A stretch of DNA of 64,000 bases. Origin: Hyphococcus sp. (GTDB lineage Bacteria; Pseudomonadota; Alphaproteobacteria; Caulobacterales; Parvularculaceae). The notes under the pieces are model-generated. The model was not told the origin of the DNA and searched no databases. It saw nothing but the letters and a program-made list of their open reading frames with translations. Positions 1 through 6,528 of the stretch are shown here, one piece after another (the stretch's first letter is position 1; every line of letters starts with the position of its first letter). The stretch covers positions 112,536-176,535 of the forward strand of contig JAJFFY010000046.1 in the NCBI GenBank assembly GCA_021776415.1, written 5' to 3'. The position numbers and the translations under genes were made by a program.

Positions 1-333
1 GACATCGGTCTGAATCTTTGTACGGTCAACATTTTCTTCCTGAGCGGCAACGATCAACCCTTTCATCTCTGTCAGGAGTTCAGTGATCTGCTCCGCCGCT
101 CCTCGCGCAACAGCAACCGTTGATGAGCCGAGATTAAGTGAGCTGGCAATTGCCTTAAATCCTTGAACGTCGGATTGCATAACGGTTGAAATGGCGAATA
201 TCGCAGCGTTGTCTCTGGCGCTGCCAACCTTCTTACCGGTTGAGATTTGCTCCTGCACAGTCGCAAGGCCTGAGTTGATTGTGCGAAGGTTTTGTAGCGC
301 GATCATGGCGCTGGTGTTTGTCAGTAGGCTCAT
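1..333 (-). CDS. Flagellin, N-terminal part (cut by left edge)
   Basis: The 111 visible codons begin MSLLTNTSAMIALQNL and continue through QEQISTGKKVGSARDNAA, the classic D0/D1 helical start of bacterial flagellin. The C-terminal half lies off the left edge. Flagellin is exported through the flagellar channel and polymerises into the filament; the N-terminal coiled-coil segment seen here forms the inner filament wall. The ATG at 331-333 is preceded by CGGAG about 8 nt upstream. The gene has its own leader of roughly 45 nt and a sigma-54-type promoter (391-406), fitting late-class expression after hook completion. Whether more flagellin copies follow to the left cannot be seen. Confidence 0.93.
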   Translation of the reverse strand, partial: MSLLTNTSAMIALQNLRTINSGLATVQEQISTGKKVGSARDNAAIFAISTVMQSDVQGFKAIASSLNLGSSTVAVARGAAEQITELLTEMKGLIVAAQEENVDRTKIQTDV

Positions 334-390
334 TTTGATACTCCGTGTAGGGTCGGTCAGTTGAAAAACTGGTGATTGTGCGCCCGACCT

Positions 391-406
391 CGCAAGGGAG
401 TTGCCG
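391..406 (-). promoter_or_regulatory. Sigma-54 (-24/-12) promoter of the flagellin gene
   Basis: On the minus strand the sequence reads CGGCAACTCCCTTGCG. GG of the -24 element and GC of the -12 element are separated by exactly 10 nt and embedded in GGCA and TTGC, a close match to TGGCAC-N5-TTGC. The predicted transcription start is near 380, leaving about 47 nt of leader before the flagellin ATG. RpoN-dependent late flagellar promoters of this kind are known in Caulobacter-type hierarchies, where FlbD activates them; the activator here is not in the window. Confidence 0.75.
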
Positions 407-535
407 GTTACAAGTCTTTGCTTGTAAGAATAAGCCGTTCTGACGATACGGCGCGCCGTTTAAGCGCGTCCGTGAAAACCATTCAGGTTGTATATTGTTA
501 TGACTACAACCAATTGCATAATAAGCTGTTAAAGC

Positions 536-922
536 CTAAGCCTTTGAGGAGAACGTCGCCGCATCGGGGTTCACCAAAGTCGCCCCGCCAGGCAGGTAGA
601 CGCCCGTCGCCAACTCCTTTTCGTTGATTGATTTCAGCCTTTGCAAGGCGTTTCTAGCGCCTTCAGCCATGGCTTGCAGCGTGGCGGCATTTTCCTGCGC
701 CGCAATGCGCACCGCGCCCAGTTCGTCGATCAGCGCTGCCGGCAGGTTATCTTCTTCCATGGCGGCGACAATGGCGTCAAATTCCCCCAGCAGGGTTTTT
801 TTGTGTTCCGTTAGCCCGGCAATGCCGTCAAAAGCGCGCCCGTTAATTGCGGTTCGCTCCAATCCGATGACACGTGTAAGGTCGCTGATTATAGAACTCA
901 GCTTTGCAGCGGTATTTTTCAT
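536..922 (-). CDS. FlgN-like flagellar export chaperone
   Basis: This 128-residue acidic, all-helical protein looks like a FlgN-type chaperone: an N-terminal helix pair (about 1-60) around LSSIISDLTRVIGLERTA, then a heptad-rich C-terminal helix (about 75-112). FlgN proteins bind the C-termini of FlgK and FlgL before export. The ATG overlaps the stop of the upstream rod-binding gene (ATGA, 919-922), so the two are translationally coupled. No catalytic motif is expected. Assignment rests on size, helix content and position between flagellin and a FlgJ-like gene rather than on a strict signature. Confidence 0.6.
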   Translation of the reverse strand: MKNTAAKLSSIISDLTRVIGLERTAINGRAFDGIAGLTEHKKTLLGEFDAIVAAMEEDNLPAALIDELGAVRIAAQENAATLQAMAEGARNALQRLKSINEKELATGVYLPGGATLVNPDAATFSSKA

Positions 923-1227
923 TCTCGATTATCCTTAAGCTGATTATAGATTTTGTCGGCGAGGCCAAAACCGCCGGCGTCGGCAATGCTTTGAGCATAG
1001 CTATCCACCAGCATCCGGGAAAATGTTTCGCCGCCGAACCCGGAATCACCCGATAGCGCTTTTTCAAAACCCGCATAAGACAGCATTTCCCCGATAAAGG
1101 CGGCCTCGAATTCACGTGCGGTTTCGCGCAGCGCCTCGGTTCGGCTTTGCTCCGCCAAGGGCTTTGTAGGCGCTTGCGGTTTTACCGGCGGTAGGGGCTG
1201 CGGCATGGTGTTTTCTATCGCGGACAT
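919..1227 (-). CDS. flgJ: Rod-binding protein, FlgJ N-terminal family
   Basis: The protein has 102 residues from the ATG at 1227, chosen because AGGA lies about 7 nt upstream; an in-frame extension to 1290 would run into the divergent promoter. It contains the rod-binding core REFEAAFIGEMLSYAGF ... FSRMLVDSYAQSIADAGGFGLAD. It lacks the C-terminal muramidase domain of enterobacterial FlgJ, as is normal in Alphaproteobacteria, so peptidoglycan opening must be done by another enzyme. It acts as a rod cap during assembly in the periplasm. It is co-transcribed with the FlgN-like gene. Confidence 0.8.
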   Translation of the reverse strand: MSAIENTMPQPLPPVKPQAPTKPLAEQSRTEALRETAREFEAAFIGEMLSYAGFEKALSGDSGFGGETFSRMLVDSYAQSIADAGGFGLADKIYNQLKDNRE

Positions 1228-1253
1228 GGCAGTTTCCTGGAAAACTTCAATAG

Positions 1254-1298
1254 CAACCATAGGTAGAGTAACTAAATAATAAGTTATCATAGGTAGTG
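1254..1298. promoter_or_regulatory. Two copies of a CATAGGTAG motif in the flgJ/fliK divergent promoter
   Basis: The 79-bp gap between the divergent flgJ-like and fliK genes contains CATAGGTAG at 1258-1266 and again at 1288-1296, 30 bp apart, so about three helical turns on the same face. The second copy lies 11 bp from the fliK ATG. The same core occurs as a full dyad (ACTACC-ATA-GGTAGT) upstream of flgE at 20355-20369. This suggests a shared flagellar operator, but the binding protein is unknown. Confidence 0.4.
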
Positions 1299-1306
1299 TC
1301 CGGGTT

Positions 1307-2518
1307 ATGGAGACTTTTGCTCAAGGTTTGGCCGCGAATTTGTTCGCCGCCCCAATGCCGCCCACGGGATCGGCGTCGGCAGGTGCTGCGCTTGTGGGGT
1401 CTGGAGCGGGGTCAGCCCCTGCGGGCGTCGGGCTCGCGGGCCTGTTTGGTGAGGTTTTCTCGCCTGGCGTAACCAAGAGCACGAAGATAGAAGAATTTCT
1501 GGGTGTCCTTGACGCAAGCGCGCCGCCGCTTGATCAGGAGCTGAAAGACCTTACGGCGTCGCCGGAAACTCTTGTGGAGTTTATGGATCGCGCGCCAGTG
1601 CAACCGGCTGAAGCTTCGAGCGCGACGTTGGTGCTTGCGAATGTGGAACGCTTGAGCCTGAGAGGCGCCGGAGCCGTCGGTGAAGACGCCGAGAGGACAA
1701 TCCAGTTTCCTGCCGAAGATCGCGCCGGCCCGCTTCAAAGATTTGTCCGCCCTGATGTAGGCCCGTCAGTTGATATCGTCAACGACGCCAACCCTAAGAC
1801 GGTTGCGGCGCCTACAGACAAGGCGCAAATTGCCGATCTTTCCGGACGCGCAGCACTGAGCGAGGATGGATTGGATTTGTCGCGGCGGTTTGAGCCTCAA
1901 CGCTTTGAAGCCCAACGTAATGAATTTCTAACGCCGGCATTATCTGCAAATAAATATAAAATCGCCACGCCGCAAATGGCGGTTGCGTTCGCGGACAAGA
2001 TGGCAACGGAACCAGGGCCCATTGTCCGGGACGATAACTTGGCGCTGATCCAAACGCTGAGCCTCGCCAATGAGCGCGCAGCCTCTGCGATAACGATGTC
2101 GCCTTTATCCGAGGCGGCGACAAAGCCAGCCGCGCAAATCGTGGCGGCGATCACCAGCCGCGGCGCGGATGCGAGTATCGAAATCCGGCTCGATCCGCCG
2201 GAGCTTGGCCGCGTGATGATCGATTTTGAGGGCAGGGGCGGCGATATCATCCGCGCGACAGTTGCCGCAGAAGCGCCCGATACGCTGGAGCTGATGCGCC
2301 GGAATATCGATATCCTCCAGCGCGAACTTGAAAAGAGCGGGTTGGAGAATATTGACCTGCAATTTCGTGAACACGGCGCGCAGTCCGATGAGAAATTTGG
2401 CGATGAGCCATTCGGCGCCGGGCGCCAACATGATGATGCTGTCGGCATAGAGATGAACGACCCATCGAATTATGTTGCAGCGTTGAGTTTAGACGGGCGC
2501 CTCGACCGCTTGTTGTAG
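1307..2518 (+). CDS. fliK: Flagellar hook-length control protein FliK
   Basis: The 403-residue protein has a low-complexity, Ala/Gly/Pro-rich N-terminal half and a C-terminal hook-length domain at about 277-355, including IEIRLDPPELGRVMIDFEG and the helix MRRNIDILQRELEKSGL. FliK is secreted during hook growth, measures hook length and switches export specificity at FlhB. The C-terminal domain contacts FlhB. The gene is divergent from flgJ and 22 bp upstream of flgD, so the two probably form an operon. The extreme C-terminus is acidic and of no recognised family. The ATG at 1307 has only a weak Shine-Dalgarno sequence (CCGGG). Confidence 0.9.
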   Translation: METFAQGLAANLFAAPMPPTGSASAGAALVGSGAGSAPAGVGLAGLFGEVFSPGVTKSTKIEEFLGVLDASAPPLDQELKDLTASPETLVEFMDRAPVQPAEASSATLVLANVERLSLRGAGAVGEDAERTIQFPAEDRAGPLQRFVRPDVGPSVDIVNDANPKTVAAPTDKAQIADLSGRAALSEDGLDLSRRFEPQRFEAQRNEFLTPALSANKYKIATPQMAVAFADKMATEPGPIVRDDNLALIQTLSLANERAASAITMSPLSEAATKPAAQIVAAITSRGADASIEIRLDPPELGRVMIDFEGRGGDIIRATVAAEAPDTLELMRRNIDILQRELEKSGLENIDLQFREHGAQSDEKFGDEPFGAGRQHDDAVGIEMNDPSNYVAALSLDGRLDRLL

Positions 2519-2540
2519 ATTTATCTGAGGAGTTAGTGCA

Positions 2541-3224
2541 ATGGAAGCACAAGCCATCGCATCGCAACAATCATCCGGTAGCGCAACACCGGCGCTCGGC
2601 GCATCGAAGGACACCGCCGGCGCTACAAATGTCAACGGCGTCGATTTTCAAAACTTTCTGACCTTGCTAACCGCGCAGCTGCGAAACCAGGACCCGTTAA
2701 GCCCGGCGGACTCAACGGAGTTTGTCGCCCAGCTTGCGAGCTTTTCATCGGTGGAACAACTTGTGCGCGCCAATGGCCAGTTGGAGACGATTGCCTCGGC
2801 GATCACCGGTGGCGGAATTGACCAATTTGCCGACTGGATTGGCCGGGTCGCTGAAGCGCCGGGCGGGTCGGTTTATTTCAGCGGCGAGCCGGTGCGTTAT
2901 CGCTTGTCGGGGGAGCCGGGCGCGACCCGCGCCGAGGCGATCATCTTTGATCAGGCCGGGGTTGAGGTTGCAAGATTTGATGTTGCGACAGGCCGGGAAG
3001 TGCAGATCTGGGACGGCCAGGCGAGCGGCGGCGCTGTAGACAATGGCGTCTATAAAGTTACAGCGGCCTATTATAATGACGACGGTCTGATCCGCACCGA
3101 TAGCGCAAACACATTTGGCGTTGTCAATGAAATCAGGCTCGATGGCGGCGCGTCTTCATTGCGGCTGGACGGCGACATTGAGATCGACCCATCCGATGTG
3201 GTTGCGCTATCGGCAGCCCCATAA
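2541..3224 (+). CDS. flgD: Flagellar hook capping/assembly protein FlgD
   Basis: This 227-residue FlgD has the conserved N-terminal signature DFQNFLTLLTAQLRNQDP (about 35-52) followed by ADSTEFVAQLASFSSVEQ. After it come a Tudor/FnIII-like core with a PVRYRLSG beta segment and the FlgD Ig-like hairpin IWDGQASGGAVDNGVY (about 155-170). FlgD caps the growing hook and is discarded afterwards. GAGGAG lies about 9 nt before the ATG. It follows fliK by 22 bp. Its stop codon directly abuts the stop of the convergent fliL2 gene, leaving no spacer for a terminator. Confidence 0.93.
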   Translation: MEAQAIASQQSSGSATPALGASKDTAGATNVNGVDFQNFLTLLTAQLRNQDPLSPADSTEFVAQLASFSSVEQLVRANGQLETIASAITGGGIDQFADWIGRVAEAPGGSVYFSGEPVRYRLSGEPGATRAEAIIFDQAGVEVARFDVATGREVQIWDGQASGGAVDNGVYKVTAAYYNDDGLIRTDSANTFGVVNEIRLDGGASSLRLDGDIEIDPSDVVALSAAP

Positions 3225-3758
3225 TCAATATTGCTGAATACCGACACCAAGGATCAAAATATCCTTGGCGTCGTCGCCCAATATCGTATGCGCAGTGTTT
3301 AGCAATGTTGATTTCGCTTTCTCCATCGCCTCCGGGCTTTCAACGATGTTCGCCAAAATGTCGGCGCTGCCCAGCCGCATCAGCTGTGCGAGAAATGCAT
3401 CGCGCAGTTTTGGCTCGAAGGCGTAAATGTCGCCGGCTAGAGACGGGTCAACCTCAATACTGATCTCCAAGATCATCATCATTTGCGGTGCGCCGTCTTT
3501 GACCACCGGGACAACAAACTGGCGCCCGAACTTCAAATAGGCGGCGTCAGTGTCAGCGGGGCCATGACCATTCTTCTTTTCTTTCTTCTTCTTTTCCTTT
3601 TTGTCTTTGTCGTCTTTGTCAGGGTGGGCTTCATCCGTCGCTTCGTTTGCGGGTTTTTCAGTCGTGCTGGGCGATGTCGTTTGCTTCAAGAAAAACCCTC
3701 CGCCGCCGCCAAAGGCGCCGGCGATCAGAATAATGACTATGGGCAGAAGTTTTTTCAT
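3225..3758 (-). CDS. FliL-family protein, second copy (fliL2)
   Basis: This 177-residue protein has one N-terminal membrane segment (about 4-25), a highly charged Lys/Glu/Asp linker (about 45-68) and a periplasmic FliL domain from about 75 (LKFGRQFVVPVVKDG ... MMMILEISIEV, ending DILILGVGIQQY). FliL surrounds or supports the MotA/MotB stator. It is the last gene of the leftward operon, 3 bp after flgH; this flgH-fliL order is familiar from Rhizobiales. A clear paralog opens the same operon at 10862-11485. The two differ strongly in linker and C-terminus, so a recent duplication is unlikely. Confidence 0.82.
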   Translation of the reverse strand: MKKLLPIVIILIAGAFGGGGGFFLKQTTSPSTTEKPANEATDEAHPDKDDKDKKEKKKKEKKNGHGPADTDAAYLKFGRQFVVPVVKDGAPQMMMILEISIEVDPSLAGDIYAFEPKLRDAFLAQLMRLGSADILANIVESPEAMEKAKSTLLNTAHTILGDDAKDILILGVGIQQY

Positions 3759-3761
3759 GAT

Positions 3762-4514
3762 TTAAAATGGCGAGACAATATCGATAATCTGCTGGCCATA
3801 TCGCGCCCGTTGCAGATCGCTGATCTGTCCGCGCCCGCCATAGGAAACGCGTGCGTCGGCGATTTTGTCATAGGTAATGACATTGCTGCGCGAGATGTCT
3901 TCGGGACGGATGATGCCGGCGATCAATAGCTCACGCAGCTCATAATTGACCCGGATTTCCTGACTGCCGGAGATGGCGAGGTGACCATTGGGAAGCACCT
4001 GCGTCACCGTAGCGGCAACACGCAAGGTGATGCGTTCTTCGCGTTTGATGAGGCCGTCGCCGGAAGATGTTGACGTCGAGGAAGTGTCAATCGCCGGGTT
4101 GAGCGCTGCGCCGCCGGGCAGGACTTTGGCGGCGAGTGAGTTGACGCCAAGCAACGCCGGCACGGACAGGTTCTCCGCGCCGCTGCGGCTGCGATCGGTG
4201 CGGTTGCGGATTTCCGCTTCTTCATCGATTTCAATCATTACCGTGAGGATATCGCCCTGGCGGCGCGCGCGGCGGTCGCCAAACAGCGATTGCGGTCCCG
4301 ACCGCCACAGCGATGCCGCCGTCTCGGGCGGCTCGGTGTAGGAAACGGGGCTCGGCGGCACGCTCAGCCGCGCCAGCGCTGGCGCCGGTGCGGCCGCTTT
4401 CACGTCACCGGGCGCGGTCATGCTCGGCGGCCGCAACATATGATCAAGCCGGTTCGAACAACCGGCTGCGGCCGGCACAAGAAAGCAAAGAGCGATTTTG
4501 AGCGTACGGTTCAT
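3762..4514 (-). CDS. flgH: Flagellar L-ring lipoprotein FlgH
   Basis: FlgH forms the outer-membrane L-ring around the rod. The 250-residue protein starts with a lipoprotein signal ending in AAAGC, putting the lipidated Cys at residue 19. The family core follows: SLFGDRRARRQGDILTVMIE (about 76-95), a Ser-rich stretch, GHLAISGSQEI, and the C-terminal YGGRGQISDLQRARYGQQ. Length is normal for the family. The ATG overlaps the flgA stop (ATGA, 4511-4514), so translation is coupled to flgA. fliL2 follows 3 bp later. Confidence 0.95.
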   Translation of the reverse strand: MNRTLKIALCFLVPAAAGCSNRLDHMLRPPSMTAPGDVKAAAPAPALARLSVPPSPVSYTEPPETAASLWRSGPQSLFGDRRARRQGDILTVMIEIDEEAEIRNRTDRSRSGAENLSVPALLGVNSLAAKVLPGGAALNPAIDTSSTSTSSGDGLIKREERITLRVAATVTQVLPNGHLAISGSQEIRVNYELRELLIAGIIRPEDISRSNVITYDKIADARVSYGGRGQISDLQRARYGQQIIDIVSPF

Positions 4515-4999
4515 CTTGTTCTGACCTTGCTGCTGCTGACGACAATGGCGGAAAGAATGACTTTGGAAGAAAGGTTCATCACCCGCACGGTCTCGCCGAT
4601 GGCGCCAGGATCGAGGACGCGTGCTTCGGTGGTGATGAGGAGCGGGCCTTTTTTGAATTCCATCGTCACAATCGCGTTGCGTTTTATCGCCGTCGGCGGG
4701 GCAACATCTTTCGGCATGATGGTTTTGCCTGCATAGATCGTGCGTTTGACCTCCATGCCGACAATGTCTTGCAACGCCGCTTGTGCAGCCTCGCCGCCGC
4801 TGATGATAATGTCGACGCGCTGGAGGATGGTTCCGGCGCGTAAATGCCGGCGCGCGTTGATGGCGGCGGGCGCGTCATTCGCTGCCGCCAAATCGCCATT
4901 GGCAACTACAGTGGCTGGCGCCGTCGGCGCCTCGGCAGATGCGCCAGCCGGCGTCAGAATTATTGCGAGCGCTGTAAATATTGTCATCGATTGTTTCAT
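4511..4999 (-). CDS. flgA: FlgA, P-ring assembly chaperone
   Basis: The 162-residue protein has a Sec signal peptide (MKQSMTIFTALAIILTPAG, cleavage near ASA-EA). It then has the SAF-type domain of FlgA: INARRHLRAGTILQRVDI, YAGKTIMPKDVAPPTAIKRN, and the C-terminal beta-hairpin KKGPLLITTEARVLDPGAIGE ending in IVVSSSKVRTR. FlgA is a periplasmic chaperone for FlgI. It sits between flgG (4 bp upstream) and flgH (4-bp overlap). It is shorter than the enterobacterial form, lacking the extra N-terminal domain, which is usual in Alphaproteobacteria. Confidence 0.92.
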   Translation of the reverse strand: MKQSMTIFTALAIILTPAGASAEAPTAPATVVANGDLAAANDAPAAINARRHLRAGTILQRVDIIISGGEAAQAALQDIVGMEVKRTIYAGKTIMPKDVAPPTAIKRNAIVTMEFKKGPLLITTEARVLDPGAIGETVRVMNLSSKVILSAIVVSSSKVRTR

Positions 5000-5003
5000 G
5001 TCA

Positions 5004-5789
5004 CTACCGGATCTGCGTCGCCGCGCCGAGCATCTGGTCGGCGGCGGAAATCACTTTAGAATTTAGCTCATAGCCGCGTTGCGCCTCGATGAGGTCGGCG
5101 ATCTGTTGCACGACATCGACAGAGCTGTCCTCAAGGAAGCCCTGGCGGATGGCCCCGCGACCATCGATCCCGGCCTCGCCCGGTATCGGCGCGCCGGAGG
5201 CCTCGGTCTCACGAAATAGATTGCCGCCCAACGCTTCCAGGCCCTTTTCATTGACAAACAGCGTTAGTGGAATGGCGCCGATAAGCTGGCCGTTTGGTTG
5301 GCCGTCAAAAAATGCAAACACTTCTCCATTGGCGTTGATGGTGATGCTGCGGGCGTCTGCGGGAATCGTTACGTCGCCGCCAAGCGGGTAGCCGTCGGAG
5401 TTAACGATCAGACCTTCGCCGGTGCGCTTGAAACTTCCGTCGCGGGTAAATCCTATGTCGCCTGACGGCAGCGTCACTTCAAAAAAGCCACGGCCCTCAA
5501 CGGCAAGATCAAGATCACTGCTGGTCTGTCGCAGCGCGCCTTGTTCGATATTGACGCTGATCGCCGACATTCTGACACCAAGGCCGAGCTCAATACCGGC
5601 CGGCGCAATCAATCCGGTTGAGGAGGAAATCGCGCCGGGTGCGCGGATCTGTTGGTAATGAAGATCGACAAACTCCGCCCGCCGCGCCGAAAAGGCGGTC
5701 GTGCTCATATTGGCGATATTGTTGGATATGACGGCGACGCGGCTTTGTTGTGCGTCCATGCCGGTAGCGGCAATTCTTAATGCGTCCAT
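5004..5789 (-). CDS. flgG: Distal rod protein FlgG
   Basis: FlgG has 261 residues from the ATG at 5789, chosen because AGGAGG stands 6 nt upstream and the product then begins MDALRIAATGMDAQQSRVAV, the normal FlgG start. It has the rod/hook N-terminal helix with the ISNNIANMSTTAFSARRAEF motif, the central LAVEGRGFFEV segment and the C-terminal helix YELNSKVISAADQMLGAATQ. It builds the distal rod. It lies in the order flgF-flgG-flgA-flgH typical of Alphaproteobacteria, 22 bp after flgF. Confidence 0.96.
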   Translation of the reverse strand: MDALRIAATGMDAQQSRVAVISNNIANMSTTAFSARRAEFVDLHYQQIRAPGAISSSTGLIAPAGIELGLGVRMSAISVNIEQGALRQTSSDLDLAVEGRGFFEVTLPSGDIGFTRDGSFKRTGEGLIVNSDGYPLGGDVTIPADARSITINANGEVFAFFDGQPNGQLIGAIPLTLFVNEKGLEALGGNLFRETEASGAPIPGEAGIDGRGAIRQGFLEDSSVDVVQQIADLIEAQRGYELNSKVISAADQMLGAATQIR

Positions 5790-5811
5790 TTCATCCTCCT
5801 GATATTCGGGC

Positions 5812-6528
5812 TTAACGCGGCCCCATGGCTTCAACGGTTTTTGTGATTCGATCGTGTTCTTGTTGCAGGAGCTGTTGCCCCAGTTCATAGGCGCGCTGCA
5901 CTTCAATCAGTCTACTGAGCTCTACGACAGAATTGACGTTGGAGCCCTCGACAAATCCCTGGCGCAATTGCGCGTGCTCAACCGCTTGCGTTGGCTCGCT
6001 CGCTTTAAACAGGCTGCCGCCTTCGCGCTGAAGCGCGGTTGCGGGGGCGGCCACCAGCGTCAGGCGGCCAAGCGGAACGCCGCCGCCAGCGATCGCGCCA
6101 TCGGCGGCGATGGTAATTTCGCCGGCGTCGGGAGGAATGGTGATCGGGCTTCCGCCTTCGCCGAGAACGCTATAGCCTTGGGGTGTTGTCAGTTGGCCTT
6201 GGCTGTTCAACATGAAGGACCCGGCGCGGCTCAGGCGTTCGCCGCGCGGTGTTTCAACGGTGAAAAACCCTTCGCCGTCGATAGCGACATCCAAAGCCCC
6301 GCCGGTCTTTGTCAGGGCGCCGCCGCTGGCGTCAAAAAAATGCCCGCCGACCCGCGTTTGCGACAGGCTGCGTTCGCTGGAGCCGAGCGATTTGACATAT
6401 TCAGAAAACAAAACCCCCTCGCGCCGAAAGCCGGAAGTGTTGGCATTGGCGATGTTGTTGGCGACGCTGGTCAGTTCCTTCGACAGCCCCGCCTGACGCG
6501 ACATGATCACATAAGATGTATTATTCAT
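5812..6528 (-). CDS. flgF: Proximal rod protein FlgF
   Basis: The 238-residue protein begins MNNTSYVIMSRQAGLSKEL and has the rod motif VANNIANANTSGFRREGVLF. The centre contains LDVAIDGEGFFTVETPRGE and the C-terminus VELSRLIEVQRAYELGQQLL. FlgF is the proximal rod subunit below FlgG. The ATG at 6526-6528 is preceded by AGGGGA and overlaps the end of the upstream 756-residue gene by 8 bp, so translation is coupled to it. The longer in-frame start is rejected because it would add 28 non-conserved residues. Confidence 0.95.
   Translation of the reverse strand: MNNTSYVIMSRQAGLSKELTSVANNIANANTSGFRREGVLFSEYVKSLGSSERSLSQTRVGGHFFDASGGALTKTGGALDVAIDGEGFFTVETPRGERLSRAGSFMLNSQGQLTTPQGYSVLGEGGSPITIPPDAGEITIAADGAIAGGGVPLGRLTLVAAPATALQREGGSLFKASEPTQAVEHAQLRQGFVEGSNVNSVVELSRLIEVQRAYELGQQLLQQEHDRITKTVEAMGPR

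Noticed and set aside
518..532. ATAA-N7-TTAA, a near CtrA box upstream of the flagellin gene.
   Set aside because: It lies over 100 bp upstream of the strong sigma-54 promoter at the end of the FlgN-like gene; AT-rich chance match is more likely.
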